NCBI GenBank assembly: GCA_002375995.1
Contig: DFNI01000013.1
Span: forward strand, 1-64,000
Source: Acetothermia bacterium UBA3571
GTDB taxonomy: Bacteria > Bipolaricaulota > Bipolaricaulia > Bipolaricaulales > Bipolaricaulaceae
Length of the DNA stretch: 64,000 bases
Direction: 5' to 3'
Every line of letters starts with the position of its first letter. Position 1 is the stretch's first letter. A program made the position numbers and the translations under genes. The notes beneath the pieces are model-generated. The model was not told where the DNA came from. It ran no database searches and was given only the letters and a program-made list of their open reading frames with translations. Positions 47,771-58,992 of the stretch are shown piece after piece.

Positions 47771-47800
47771 GGTAGCGGATAGAGACAAATTCAAACGGGG

Positions 47801-48589
47801 GTGAAGAAGATGCTGCGTCCATTGTTGATATGGATTTCCCTTTGTGGTCTGATCTGGGGGTTTGTGGCCGCGGGGCAGGAGCTTCCCGATGAGGAACAGA
47901 CGGCCTCCGTGACCCTGGAGGAGGTGATCGCCACCATCGAGGGAAACACCCTTGTCCCGGAGACCCACATCGAGACGCTGTCCCTCTTGGTAAGCGCCGC
48001 CGTGGAATCTGGGCTTGTGGCCCCGGAGCAAGCGTTGGGGTTGCTGGACACGGTGGGATGGGCTGACCTAACCGCTGAGGATCGGCTCGGCTTCGCGGTG
48101 CGGGCGCTGGAGCTGGCACTGGCCGCAATTCTGGCCGAGGGAGTGACCTACGACGAGGTCCAGGCCGCCCTCGAGGAGGTGCTTGAGACCGGCGAACTCG
48201 CTCCCCTAATGCCGGAGGAACGCGATCTCATGGCCTTGGTAGGGGTAATAAAGGCCCTGCGCGAGACAGGGGAAGACCTTTCCGCAGGGCTCCTTCAAGG
48301 TATAGCGGGGGCCCTTGATTCCGGCGTACCCCCAGGGCGTGTGGTCCGCCTGGTCAAATCCCTGGTACGCGCGGGCGCCGACGAGGAGGAGATCCTGTCC
48401 GCCTTGGAGAGGCTGGAGGAAGAGGCTGAGGGAAAGGGAGCGCACGGGAAAGGAGCTGAAAAAAAGGAAGATCACCCCGGCAAGGGCTCCGGCGACGAAG
48501 GCGCGGCGGGCAAGACGGGCCCCGGCGGGAAGGGGGGGCCGGGAAAGGGGAAAGGGAACCCCGGTAAAGGGAAAGGCAAGAAGGGTTAA
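47801..48589 (+). CDS. Secreted protein with Gly-Lys-rich C-terminal tail
   Basis: This is a 262-residue protein of unknown function. It starts with GTG at 47801 or ATG at 47810, both followed by the signal peptide LRPLLIWISLCGLIWGFVAA. The middle (about 25-205) is a helical, Glu-rich, Leu-rich domain in repeating turns (VTLEEVIATIEGN, LTAEDRLGFAVRALELALAA, GVTYDEVQAALEEVLETGEL). The last 55 residues are almost only Gly, Lys, Pro and Glu (GKGAHGKGAEKKEDHPGKGS). The basic tail may bind a polyanion or stay disordered outside the cell. It is a single-gene unit with promoter and terminator. Confidence 0.7.
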   Translation: MKKMLRPLLIWISLCGLIWGFVAAGQELPDEEQTASVTLEEVIATIEGNTLVPETHIETLSLLVSAAVESGLVAPEQALGLLDTVGWADLTAEDRLGFAVRALELALAAILAEGVTYDEVQAALEEVLETGELAPLMPEERDLMALVGVIKALRETGEDLSAGLLQGIAGALDSGVPPGRVVRLVKSLVRAGADEEEILSALERLEEEAEGKGAHGKGAEKKEDHPGKGSGDEGAAGKTGPGGKGGPGKGKGNPGKGKGKKG

Positions 48590-48618
48590 TTCGGGAACCG
48601 TCCGAGGTCACAGGAGCA

Positions 48619-48644
48619 GGCGGCCGTCTCCGGCCGCCTTTTTT
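48619..48644 (+). terminator. Intrinsic terminator after the GK-tail gene
   Basis: GGCGGCCG (48619-48626) pairs with CGGCCGCC (48631-48638) around TCTC, followed by six T. Confidence 0.9.
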
Positions 48645-48693
48645 CGGAATTTCCCCATTTCTCTGGTACCATCAACGCGCGAGGTGGATTGAG

Positions 48694-49188
48694 ATGATCA
48701 AGGGAAGAGTGTGGAAATACGGGGACGACGTGAACACGGACGTGATCTTCCCCGGACGCTACACCTACGCCCGCATGGAGCCCGAGGAAATGGCCAAACA
48801 TGCCCTGGAGGACCTGGATCCGAACTTCGCCAAAGAAGTGAAGCCCGGGGACGTGATCGTGGCGGGAAAGAACTTCGGCTGTGGTTCCTCCCGGGAGCAG
48901 GCGGCCACCTGCCTCGTGGCCGCGGGGGTGGGGGCGGTGATCGCCAAATCTTTTGCCCGGATCTTCTTCCGCAACGCCATCAACAACGGCCTCTTGGCCC
49001 TCGAGATCCCGGAGGCAGTGGACGCCATTCAACCGGGAGACGAGGTGGAGCTGGACCCCGAGGCCGGGATTCTACGACACAAGGGAAAGGAATACCGGTT
49101 TCCCCCACTCCCGGAGGCGGTCCTCGAGATCCTGCGGGATGGAGGGCTCATCCCGCACTTGAAGAAAAAGCTGGCGAAGGAGGGGTAG
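48694..49188 (+). CDS. Aconitase-family small subunit (LeuD/homoaconitase type), copy 1
   Basis: This is a 164-residue swivel-domain protein. GDDVNTDVIFPGRYTYARME is the substrate-contacting loop, NFGCGSSREQAATCLVAAGV the conserved Gly-Ser-Ser-Arg motif, and FARIFFRNAINNGLLALEI the conserved strand. Members pair with a large iron-sulfur subunit to isomerise isopropylmalate, homocitrate or related acids. The loop differs from that of copy 2, so the two probably serve different substrates. It is followed directly by the dehydrogenase gene. ATG 48694 follows GAGGTGG. Confidence 0.85.
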   Translation: MIKGRVWKYGDDVNTDVIFPGRYTYARMEPEEMAKHALEDLDPNFAKEVKPGDVIVAGKNFGCGSSREQAATCLVAAGVGAVIAKSFARIFFRNAINNGLLALEIPEAVDAIQPGDEVELDPEAGILRHKGKEYRFPPLPEAVLEILRDGGLIPHLKKKLAKEG

Positions 49189-50319
49189 ATGGCGAAGTAC
49201 AGGATCGCATACCTCCCCGGGGACGGGGTGGGTCCGGAAGTGTTAGAGGCGGCGCGGATGGTCCTGGATGCCGTGGGGTTCGACGCCGAATATGTCCACG
49301 GCGATGTGGGCTGGAAGTTCTGGTGTGAGGAAGGGAACCCGCTTCCCGAGCGCACCATCGAGGTCCTGAAGAACACCGATGCGTGTCTCTTCGGGGCCAT
49401 CACCTCCAAGCCAAAAGACGAGGCCGAGGCGGAGCTCGCCCCGCACCTGAAGGGCAAGGGGCTCTCGTACTTCTCCCCCATCGTCGCCATCCGACAGATG
49501 TTCGACCTCTACGCGAACGTGAGGCCTTGCAAGGCCTTCCCGGGGAACCCGTTGAATTTCCGAGACGATATCGATCTCGTGGTCTTCCGGGAGAACACCG
49601 AAGGGCTCTACTCCGGGGTTGAGTTCCACCCCGTGCCCGACGAGGTGGTGGAGGTCTTGGGGAAACACTCCCCGAAGATGGAGCGGTTCGCCGCCGTTCC
49701 CCGGGACGAGCTCGCCATCTCCTGCCGCATCTTCACCCGCAAGGGGTGCGAGCGGATCGTGCGGGCCGCGTTCGAGTACGCCAAACAGCACAACTACCCC
49801 ACGGTCACGGTGGTGGAAAAGCCCAACGTGATCCGGGAGACCAGTGGGATGATGGTGCGGATCGCGCGGGAGATCGCCAAGGAGTACCCGGGGATCGAGC
49901 TCTGGGAGACCAACATCGATGCCATGTGCATGTGGCTGGTTAAGAACCCCCAAGATTACGGGGTGTTGGTCTCCTCCAACATGTTCGGCGACATCCTCTC
50001 GGATCTGGCGGCGCAGCTTGTGGGGGGATTGGGATTCGCCTCGGCGGGGAACATCGGGGAGGACTACGGGGTGTTTGAGCCCACCCACGGTTCTGCCCCC
50101 AAGTACGCGGGGCAGTACAAGGTGAACCCCACGGCGGCGATCCTGGCGGCGAGGCTCATGTTGCGGTGGTTGGGGGAGGAAGAGAAGGCGGAACGGATCG
50201 AGCGGGCGGTGGCCGATGTGATCGCGGAGGGTAAGGTCCGCACCTACGACATGGGGGGAAGCGCCTCCACGTTGGAGATGGCCGAGGCTATCGCCGCGAA
50301 AGCTGAGAGGGGACGGTGA
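49189..50319 (+). CDS. Isocitrate/homoisocitrate-type NAD(P)-dependent dehydrogenase
   Basis: This is a 376-residue beta-decarboxylating dehydrogenase. The substrate loop is FRENTEGLYSGVEFH, the isocitrate/homoisocitrate form, not the RELTGG form of isopropylmalate dehydrogenase. Catalytic and metal residues lie in VVEKPNVIRETSGMMVR and NMFGDILSDLAAQLVGGLGF, and the nucleotide loop is EPTHGSAPKYAGQ. It starts one base after copy-1 small subunit ends, with AGGAGGGG before ATG. Substrate is uncertain between isocitrate and homoisocitrate. It overlaps the antitoxin gene by GTGA. Confidence 0.88.
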   Translation: MAKYRIAYLPGDGVGPEVLEAARMVLDAVGFDAEYVHGDVGWKFWCEEGNPLPERTIEVLKNTDACLFGAITSKPKDEAEAELAPHLKGKGLSYFSPIVAIRQMFDLYANVRPCKAFPGNPLNFRDDIDLVVFRENTEGLYSGVEFHPVPDEVVEVLGKHSPKMERFAAVPRDELAISCRIFTRKGCERIVRAAFEYAKQHNYPTVTVVEKPNVIRETSGMMVRIAREIAKEYPGIELWETNIDAMCMWLVKNPQDYGVLVSSNMFGDILSDLAAQLVGGLGFASAGNIGEDYGVFEPTHGSAPKYAGQYKVNPTAAILAARLMLRWLGEEEKAERIERAVADVIAEGKVRTYDMGGSASTLEMAEAIAAKAERGR

Positions 50320-50498
50320 CGAGCAAGGTAAAGGAGCGGTTGCACGAACTGATCGAATCGGTCCCCGACAAGGTTCTAGAAGAATTGTTAGATGATATCG
50401 AGGATATCTTGGCTTTGATTGAGGCGAAAGGGAAAGACGAGGGAACGCGCATCCCTTGGGAGAAAGCACGTGAAGAACTTGACATCGAAGAAAGTTGA
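50316..50498 (+). CDS. Putative type II antitoxin-like small protein
   Basis: This 60-residue helical, highly charged protein (VKERLHELIESVPDKVLEEL, then DDIEDILALIEAKGKDEGTR) resembles antitoxins of RelBE/ParDE-like modules, including the 'IPWEKAREEL' tail seen in several. GTG start overlaps the stop of the dehydrogenase gene. It is followed by a RelE-type toxin fragment. The gene itself looks intact. The family was not assigned with certainty. Confidence 0.6.
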   Translation: MTSKVKERLHELIESVPDKVLEELLDDIEDILALIEAKGKDEGTRIPWEKAREELDIEES

Positions 50499-50511
50499 TG
50501 TCAAGCGAATG

Positions 50512-50727
50512 CTGAGTCTTTTCGACGACCCGCGCCTTGAAGGAACTACAGCACCTTCCCCTCCAGCTACGCAGGCGTGTGGCGAAAGCCACAGATCAGA
50601 TCGATTGACCAGGGAGGGAAGACACGCGGGAGTGCGGAAACTCGGCATCACCGGTTGGCGTGTGCGTGTGGGGAAAACCCGGACCATCGTGATCTACCGT
50701 ATAAGACATTGCCGGGGGGCATCTTAA
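50512..50727 (+). pseudogene. Frameshifted RelE/ParE-type toxin remnant
   Basis: One frame gives VFSTTRALKELQHLPLQLRR then RVAKATDQID before a stop, typical of the RelE N-terminal helices. Another frame continues as GVRKLGITGWRVRVGKTRTI then VIYRIRH, the RelE C-terminal strands. A shift of frame around 50600 joins them, so the toxin is dead as read. It lies right after the antitoxin gene and 11 bases before the aconitase-family large subunit gene. Confidence 0.7.
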
Positions 50728-50737
50728 GGGGGGATGT

Positions 50738-51988
50738 ATGGGTAGAACCATAATTGAGAAGATCTTCGCGGCGCACTCAGAGGACGAGGTGGCGCCGGGG
50801 AAGGTGATCTGGTTGGAGCTCGACGTCCGCAGCGCCCGGGACTTCGCCGGGGCCAACGTGGTCAAACGGTTCCGAGCGGCCTACCCCGGGGAGCGGGTGG
50901 CCGATCCCAAGAAGACCTTCTTCACCTTCGACTGCAATGCCCCGGCCAACACCATCGCCTACGCCCAGAACCAGCAGGTTTGCCGCGTATTCGCCCGGGA
51001 ACAGGGGATCAAGGTTTACGACGTCGATTCCGGCATCGGCTCCCACGTGCTCATGGAGGAGGGGCTCGCCTTCCCCGGGGCCACGGTGGTGGGAACTGAC
51101 TCGCACCTAAATATCCTCGGGGCGGTGGGGGCCTTCGGCCAGGGAATGGGGGACGTGGACATCGCTTTCGCCTTCCGTTATGGCAAGACCTGGTTCGAGG
51201 TCCCCCACACCACAAGGATAGTAGTCCGGGGGCGCTACGAGTACCCGGTTACCCCCAAGGACCTCACCCTATTTTTGGTGGGGAAGTTGGGCTCCCGGGG
51301 AGCCCTGGGAAGGGCGGTGGAGATCTACGGGGAACAGGTGGAGGCCTTGGATATGGCGGGCCGGATCACCCTCTGCTCCATGGCCACGGAGATGGGGGCG
51401 ATCGGTGCGTTCCTGCCGCCCTCGGAAGGGCTGTGGGCGTTCGTAGAGGAGGCCACGGGAAGACACGATTTTTCCTATCCCACCGCCGATCCCGACGCAG
51501 AGTACATCCAGGAACTCGAATTCGACGTATCCGACCTCAAACCGCTGATCGTCGCCCCACCCCGGCCGGACAACGTACACGAGGTCTCGGAGCTTGAGGG
51601 CGAGCGGGTGGACACGGTGTTCGTGGGCTCCTGCACCAACGGCCGCTACGAGGACATCCGGCTTGTGGCCGAGATCTTGAAGGGGAGGAAGGTGGCCAAG
51701 GGGGTGATCCTGAAGGTGGCCCCCGCCACCCGCCGGGTTTGGGGCCGGCTCCTCAAGGAGAGATGGCTGGAGGTACTCCACGATGCCGGGGCGGTCATCA
51801 CCCATCCTTCTTGCGCCGGCTGTGCCCAGGGACAGATCGGGATGACGGGGGAAGGCGAGGTCCAGCTCTCCACCGGGAACCGCAACTTCCCCGGGAAGCA
51901 GGGAAAGGGCCCCACGTATCTATGTTCCCCGGCCACAGCGGCAGCCTCGGCCCTGTTCGGGAAGATCACGTCTCCCGAACGCCTATAA
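50738..51988 (+). CDS. Aconitase-family large subunit (LeuC/homoaconitase type)
   Basis: This 416-residue iron-sulfur dehydratase carries the [4Fe-4S] ligands in VGSCTNGRYEDI and HPSCAGCAQGQIG. The substrate-binding STGNRNFPGKQGK and VGTDSHLNILGAVGAFGQGM are also present. Length suits the short prokaryotic IPM-isomerase/homoaconitase class. It is the only large subunit here, so one or both small subunits must use it. ATG 50738 follows AAGGGGGGATGT. Confidence 0.92.
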   Translation: MGRTIIEKIFAAHSEDEVAPGKVIWLELDVRSARDFAGANVVKRFRAAYPGERVADPKKTFFTFDCNAPANTIAYAQNQQVCRVFAREQGIKVYDVDSGIGSHVLMEEGLAFPGATVVGTDSHLNILGAVGAFGQGMGDVDIAFAFRYGKTWFEVPHTTRIVVRGRYEYPVTPKDLTLFLVGKLGSRGALGRAVEIYGEQVEALDMAGRITLCSMATEMGAIGAFLPPSEGLWAFVEEATGRHDFSYPTADPDAEYIQELEFDVSDLKPLIVAPPRPDNVHEVSELEGERVDTVFVGSCTNGRYEDIRLVAEILKGRKVAKGVILKVAPATRRVWGRLLKERWLEVLHDAGAVITHPSCAGCAQGQIGMTGEGEVQLSTGNRNFPGKQGKGPTYLCSPATAAASALFGKITSPERL

Positions 51989-51998
51989 GGAGGGAGAG

Positions 51999-52520
51999 AT
52001 GAAGCCGACCTTGATCCGGGGAAAACCGTGGGTGATCACGGACGCGGAAGGGAGACTCATCGACGATATTGACACGGACCAGATCTATCACAACGCGTAT
52101 CTGGCTGTTACCGATCCGGCGGAGATGGGGAAGTACGCGTTCAGCAACCTCGCGGGCTGGGAGGACTTCCCCGAAAAGGTTCGGCCCGGAGATATCCTGT
52201 TCGTGGGCGAGAACTTCGGGGCGGGCTCCTCGCGGCAACACGCGGTGGACTGTTTCCTGGCCCTGGGGATCGGTGCCATCGTGGGGAAATCCTTCGGTGC
52301 CATCTACAAGCGCAACGCCATCAATTCAGGGCTACCCCTCCTCGAGCTCCCCGCGATCCCGGTAAAGGAGCTTGGGGATTTGGAACAAGTTGTGGTGGAT
52401 CTCGAAACCGGTGAAATAAAGGCCCCCGACGGCCGCGTCGTTGCCCGGGCAAAGCCCATGTCCGAGGTGGCATTGGAGATCTACCGCGCCGGGGGGCTTC
52501 TGCAGCTTCGGCCCCGGTGA
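51999..52520 (+). CDS. Aconitase-family small subunit, copy 2
   Basis: This is a 173-residue swivel-domain protein following the large subunit by 10 bases. It has IDDIDTDQIYHNAYLAVTDP as the substrate loop, NFGAGSSRQHAVDCFLALGI, and IYKRNAINSGLPLLELP. The loop and 'GAGSSRQHAV' differ from copy 1 (GCGSSREQAA), so it is a different specificity and not a recent duplicate. Adjacent placement makes it the natural partner of the large subunit. ATG 51999 follows AAGGAGGGAG. Confidence 0.88.
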   Translation: MKPTLIRGKPWVITDAEGRLIDDIDTDQIYHNAYLAVTDPAEMGKYAFSNLAGWEDFPEKVRPGDILFVGENFGAGSSRQHAVDCFLALGIGAIVGKSFGAIYKRNAINSGLPLLELPAIPVKELGDLEQVVVDLETGEIKAPDGRVVARAKPMSEVALEIYRAGGLLQLRPR

Positions 52521-52562
52521 GAAGAGGCTGGGCGAGCCGGTTAAAATCGAGATGTCGCGACC

Positions 52563-53033
52563 ATGGCCCTTTGGCGTTGGAGGGGATGGCGCTGGGAAAA
52601 GATCCGGGGATTTCCCCTCTATTTCCCGCCTGATTACCTACGTATTCGCCACATAGAGCGTTCCGGTAAAGGGATTTGGGCCATCGAGGCGCGGGAGTTT
52701 TCGCTGTTGCACGGGGCAGATCGGCTATGGGAAGCTTTGGAGGGCCTTATTCGTGCCTGCAGGCGTCCCCCCGGTGAAGGTCCACTATTGAGGATCAGAC
52801 AGGGCGAACCGCCGCAGGAAGTGGAAGGGATAGAGCCTTTCCCGGAGGAGGCGTTATGGGATCATGGGCTTTTCTTGCAGCGACTGCGTCAACTTCCGGA
52901 TCGTTGGCTCCTTTCGCTTGAGCTCGCAAGACCAGTGGAAGGCCTTTATGTTTCCCGCTGGGAGAGGTACGTGGCCTCGTGGGGGGTAGCGCTGAAGGCC
53001 CTCCTTTCCGCCGTCGAAAAAGGCCCGGCCTGA
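52563..53033 (+). CDS. Hypothetical Arg/Trp-rich protein
   Basis: This is a 156-residue protein with no recognised family. The N-terminus is rich in Trp and Arg (MALWRWRGWRWEKIRGFPLY). The rest is compact with a helix HGADRLWEALEGLIRACRR and a strand-rich end (PDRWLLSLELARPVEGLYVS). No signal peptide or metal motif is visible. The stop codon lies inside a terminator hairpin used by the gene from the other strand. ATG 52563 has no obvious ribosome site. Confidence 0.45.
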   Translation: MALWRWRGWRWEKIRGFPLYFPPDYLRIRHIERSGKGIWAIEAREFSLLHGADRLWEALEGLIRACRRPPGEGPLLRIRQGEPPQEVEGIEPFPEEALWDHGLFLQRLRQLPDRWLLSLELARPVEGLYVSRWERYVASWGVALKALLSAVEKGPA

Positions 53034-53045
53034 TGGCCGGGCCTT
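53017..53045 (-). terminator. Intrinsic terminator of the DUF4384 gene
   Basis: On the reverse strand AAGGCCCGGCC pairs with GGCCGGGCCTT (arms 53035-53045 and 53020-53030), followed by a run of T (53021-53017). It lies 29 bases after the stop of the secreted-protein gene. Confidence 0.85.
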
Positions 53046-53073
53046 CCCGCGGACCCTTGCGCCGCGCAAGGGA

Positions 53074-53835
53074 TCAGGGGCAGCCGCTCCCGAAGCAGAG
53101 CCGAAATCTCATGTGCCATTGTCCGTTCTGGAAGTACCAACATATCCTTGCGTCGGCTGGACACTCACCCACGAACATATGCCAAGCCCCGCCGGGGTCG
53201 AGGTACCAACCCCAAGCGCAGGGATAGGCACACGGGGGAGCCACATATCCAGGACAAGGGGGGCAGGGACCGTACCAACATGGGGGACACGGTGCTACCC
53301 CGTAGCTGTAGGTAGGAAGGATCTCCACGGTATTCCACGCGGTGACGTAACAGCCGCAATTGGGTTCGGGAACGATTCCCAAGATCCTAGCCCGCCCTTC
53401 GTCGGGGGTGGGCCCCATTAACGGGTATGGATTCATGGGATCCCCGGTGGGGAAGGTGAGAGGGGTCAAGCTGGCGATGAGGAGGAGCCTGTCTGTGCCG
53501 GGAGGCGGGGTGACCCGCAACTTCCAGTTGGGGTTGTCCGGAAGCACATGGGTTCCGGCGGAGACGTAGGCATTGGGGGAGTAATAGTTAGGGAAAAGCT
53601 GGGTGACTTTGCCGTCGGGGGCGAAGTCGAAGATGTAGACGTAGGCCGGCTGAGAGACGTAGAAGTATATCCTGGCGTACTCCCCGATTCGGTACTGTGG
53701 CCGTTCCGGCCATATGGAGGCCGTAAGGCCTGGCGGGGGTTCGGGTTGGAGCCCCAATGGGGAAACGCCCTGTTGTGCCGATGCCATAAGCCCCACCGCG
53801 ATCAAGAGCCCAAGAAACGCCACGCTTTTCCTCAT
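53074..53835 (-). CDS. Secreted DUF4384 protein with Pro/Cys-rich C-terminus
   Basis: This is a 253-residue exported protein. ATG 53835 follows GGAGGTGACGG and opens the signal peptide MRKSVAFLGLLIAVGLMASA. Residues about 35-135 are DUF4384: QYRIGEYARIYFYVSQPAYV then YIFDFAPDGKVTQLFPN and DNPNWKLRVTPPPGTDRLLL. The last 80 residues are dense in Pro, Cys, Trp and Tyr (APCPPCWYGPCPPCPGYVAP), with up to a dozen Cys. Disulphides or metal binding outside the cell is possible. The family function is unknown. It diverges from the NfeD gene across 85 bases. Confidence 0.75.
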   Translation of the reverse strand: MRKSVAFLGLLIAVGLMASAQQGVSPLGLQPEPPPGLTASIWPERPQYRIGEYARIYFYVSQPAYVYIFDFAPDGKVTQLFPNYYSPNAYVSAGTHVLPDNPNWKLRVTPPPGTDRLLLIASLTPLTFPTGDPMNPYPLMGPTPDEGRARILGIVPEPNCGCYVTAWNTVEILPTYSYGVAPCPPCWYGPCPPCPGYVAPPCAYPCAWGWYLDPGGAWHMFVGECPADARICWYFQNGQWHMRFRLCFGSGCP

Positions 53836-53920
53836 TTCCGTCACCTCCGCTTGGTATACACCTGTCCCCAGGGGAGGGTTTCGGGGAAAACAAAACGGGC
53901 CGCGGTACAATAGTTTGGTG

Positions 53921-55192
53921 ATGAGGACATCGGCCTTGATCGCGGCACTCCTGGCCCTGTGTGTGCCCGTAGTGGCTGGGGACATCTTCCTATTGGAGAT
54001 CGAAGGCTCCATAAACCCCGTGGTGCAAGAGTACGTATTGCGGGGACTCCGCTTGTCGGCTGAAGAACACGCGGAGCTTGTAGTGATCCTTTTGGATACC
54101 CCCGGCGGCTTGGATTCTGCCACCAAAGAGATCGTGGAGGGGATCATCGCCTCGGAGGTACCGGTGGTAGTGTATGTGTATCCCGCGGGAGCCCGGGCCG
54201 CATCGGCGGGGACCTTTATCCTGCTTTCCGCCGATATTGCCGCCATGGCGCCGGGGACCAGCGTGGGCGCTGCCCACCCGGTGCTCCTCACCGGGGAAAA
54301 CCCGGAAGAAGGAGAACCTATGGCGGAGAAGATGGTCAACGACGCTGCCTCCCGCATCCGAGCTATCGCCGAGCTCCGCGGTCGAAACGCCGATTGGGCT
54401 GAAAAAGCTGTGCGGGAGTCAGCCACCGCAACGGCCACCGAGGCCTTGGAGCTTGGGGTAATTGATCTCATCGCCGCCGACCTGGACGAGCTCCTAGCTT
54501 CCCTGAATGGCTGGGAACTGCCGGATGGGCGTGTTGTGGAGACGGCCGGCGTTCCCGTGGTCCGGGTGAAGAAGACCTTCCGGGAATGGCTCCTTTCTTA
54601 CCTTGCCGATCCCAATCTGGTGTATATCTTGCTCCTTATCGGGCTATATGGCTTGATCTACGAGTTCTTCTCCCCAGGGATCGGTATCGGTTTCGTGGTG
54701 GGGGGGATCTCGCTGATCCTGGCCTTGATGGGGTTGCAGGTCCTCCCCATAAATCTCGCTGGTCTTGGACTTATCCTCTTTGGGGTGCTGCTCATGGTAC
54801 TGGATGTGTTCACCCCCACCAACGGTATCCTAACTACCGGAGGGGTAATAAGCCTCCTTTTGGGCTCCTTCAGTCTTTTCGAGGTGGAGAACCCCGCCAT
54901 CGGGCTTTCGCGCTGGACGGTGATCGGGGTGGTGGGAACGGTGACGGCCTTCTTTGTATTTGTGGTTTCCAAGGGGCTTCTTGCCCAGCGTCGCCGTCCC
55001 AAGCCCCTGACCACGATGGTGGGCCTTACCGGGGTGGCCAAGACCGACCTTGTGCCCGGGGGGAAGGAAGGATGGGTGCTGGTAAGGGGGGAGTACTGGC
55101 GTGCCCGGGCGGAGGAACCCGTATCCCAAGGGGACGAGGTGGAGGTCATCCGCCAAGAGGGGAGGACCCTTATCGTCCGGCCCCGGCGCTGA
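53921..55192 (+). CDS. NfeD-type membrane serine protease (ClpP-class)
   Basis: This is a 423-residue protein. After a signal peptide (MRTSALIAALLALCVPVVAG) comes a ClpP-like serine protease domain, with VILLDTPGGLDSATKEIVEG, catalytic Ser95 in RAASAGTFILLSADIAAMAP, and a Lys later expected as general base. Four hydrophobic segments follow (VYILLLIGLYGLIYEFF, IGFVVGGISLILALMGLQVL and others), then a C-terminal OB-fold NfeD domain (MVGLTGVAKTDLVPGGKEGW). Relatives cleave stomatin partners. No stomatin gene is in the window. The ATG has only a weak GGTG ribosome site. Confidence 0.9.
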   Translation: MRTSALIAALLALCVPVVAGDIFLLEIEGSINPVVQEYVLRGLRLSAEEHAELVVILLDTPGGLDSATKEIVEGIIASEVPVVVYVYPAGARAASAGTFILLSADIAAMAPGTSVGAAHPVLLTGENPEEGEPMAEKMVNDAASRIRAIAELRGRNADWAEKAVRESATATATEALELGVIDLIAADLDELLASLNGWELPDGRVVETAGVPVVRVKKTFREWLLSYLADPNLVYILLLIGLYGLIYEFFSPGIGIGFVVGGISLILALMGLQVLPINLAGLGLILFGVLLMVLDVFTPTNGILTTGGVISLLLGSFSLFEVENPAIGLSRWTVIGVVGTVTAFFVFVVSKGLLAQRRRPKPLTTMVGLTGVAKTDLVPGGKEGWVLVRGEYWRARAEEPVSQGDEVEVIRQEGRTLIVRPRR

Positions 55193-55285
55193 AACGCAGT
55201 TTAAAACAAGGAGCCACGTCTTCCGCAGAGAAACTTGCTTCTATGAGAAGGATTTCAAACACGAATGGAGGACAAAAAATAAAAT

Positions 55286-55402
<117 letters not shown>

Positions 55403-55474
55403 AATATCCACAAAGCGCCGTGGGTATACCCCGACGCTATAGAGGCGTTCCGGAGCTCCCTGGCCGCGAAAGGC

Positions 55475-55490
55475 GAATAGGGCGTCTGCT

Positions 55491-55498
<8 letters not shown>
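55475..55498 (-). repeat. 3' arm of the 23S processing stem
   Basis: This 24-base stretch is perfectly complementary to 58544-58567, and the match extends with a few mismatches to about 55457. In the transcript it closes the 23S into a long double-stranded stalk, the normal RNase III substrate. Confidence 0.85.
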
Positions 55499-58543
<3,045 letters not shown>

Positions 58544-58551
<8 letters not shown>

Positions 58552-58567
58552 AGCAGACGCCCTATTC
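58544..58567 (-). repeat. 5' arm of the 23S processing stem
   Basis: This is the perfect complement of 55475-55498, extending imperfectly to about 58586, at the 5' side of the 23S precursor. It overlaps helix 1 of the mature rRNA. Confidence 0.85.
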
Positions 58568-58594
58568 ACCTTTCAAAGACCAGGGACCACGCGG

Positions 58595-58624
58595 ATTATA
58601 ACCCTGTCCCCCAGCCCCCTACAA
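58595..58624 (-). promoter_or_regulatory. Promoter of the 23S-5S unit
   Basis: On the reverse strand TTGTAG (58624-58619) is followed after 18 bases by a perfect TATAAT (58600-58595). Transcription would start near 58588, just upstream of the processing stem. The pair of boxes shows that 23S and 5S are transcribed without a 16S gene. Confidence 0.7.
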
Positions 58625-58638
58625 GGGGCGGGATCGAA

Positions 58639-58992
58639 TTATACCGCTTGGGAGCGGGGGCTCCAGTGGCGCTTCACGATCTTGTCGGACCAAAGCCCGT
58701 CCAGATCGTAGAAGATACGGGCCTCCCGCTCGAAGATGTGCACCACGAAGTCCCCGTAGTCAAGAAGCACCCAACGCCCCTCGGGAAGGCCCTCCTCGTG
58801 CTCCGGGGAAAGGGGCATCCGCTCCATGAGCTCCTCCGCTAAGGCTCGCACGTGCTTTTCGTTCTCGCCCGTGGCGATGAGGAAGTAACTGGTGGGGATG
58901 GTGGTGTCGGAGAGATCCACCAGGACCAGATCCTCCCCCTTCTTCTCCTCCAGGATGGCCGCCGCCCGCTCGAGCAATTCCTCAACCGCCAA
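58639..58992 (-). CDS. rsfS: Ribosomal silencing factor RsfS
   Basis: RsfS binds ribosomal protein L14 and blocks 30S-50S joining in starvation. The 117-residue protein has the family core VLVDLSDTTIPTSYFLIATG, and EGRWVLLDYGDFVVHIFERE followed by ARIFYDLDGLWSD. The start is inferred as TTG 58992, giving LAVEELLERAAAILEEKKGE; a longer frame reads into the upstream gene. It overlaps the LCP gene by 11 bases, the common LytR-RsfS arrangement. Confidence 0.93.
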   Translation of the reverse strand: MAVEELLERAAAILEEKKGEDLVLVDLSDTTIPTSYFLIATGENEKHVRALAEELMERMPLSPEHEEGLPEGRWVLLDYGDFVVHIFEREARIFYDLDGLWSDKIVKRHWSPRSQAV

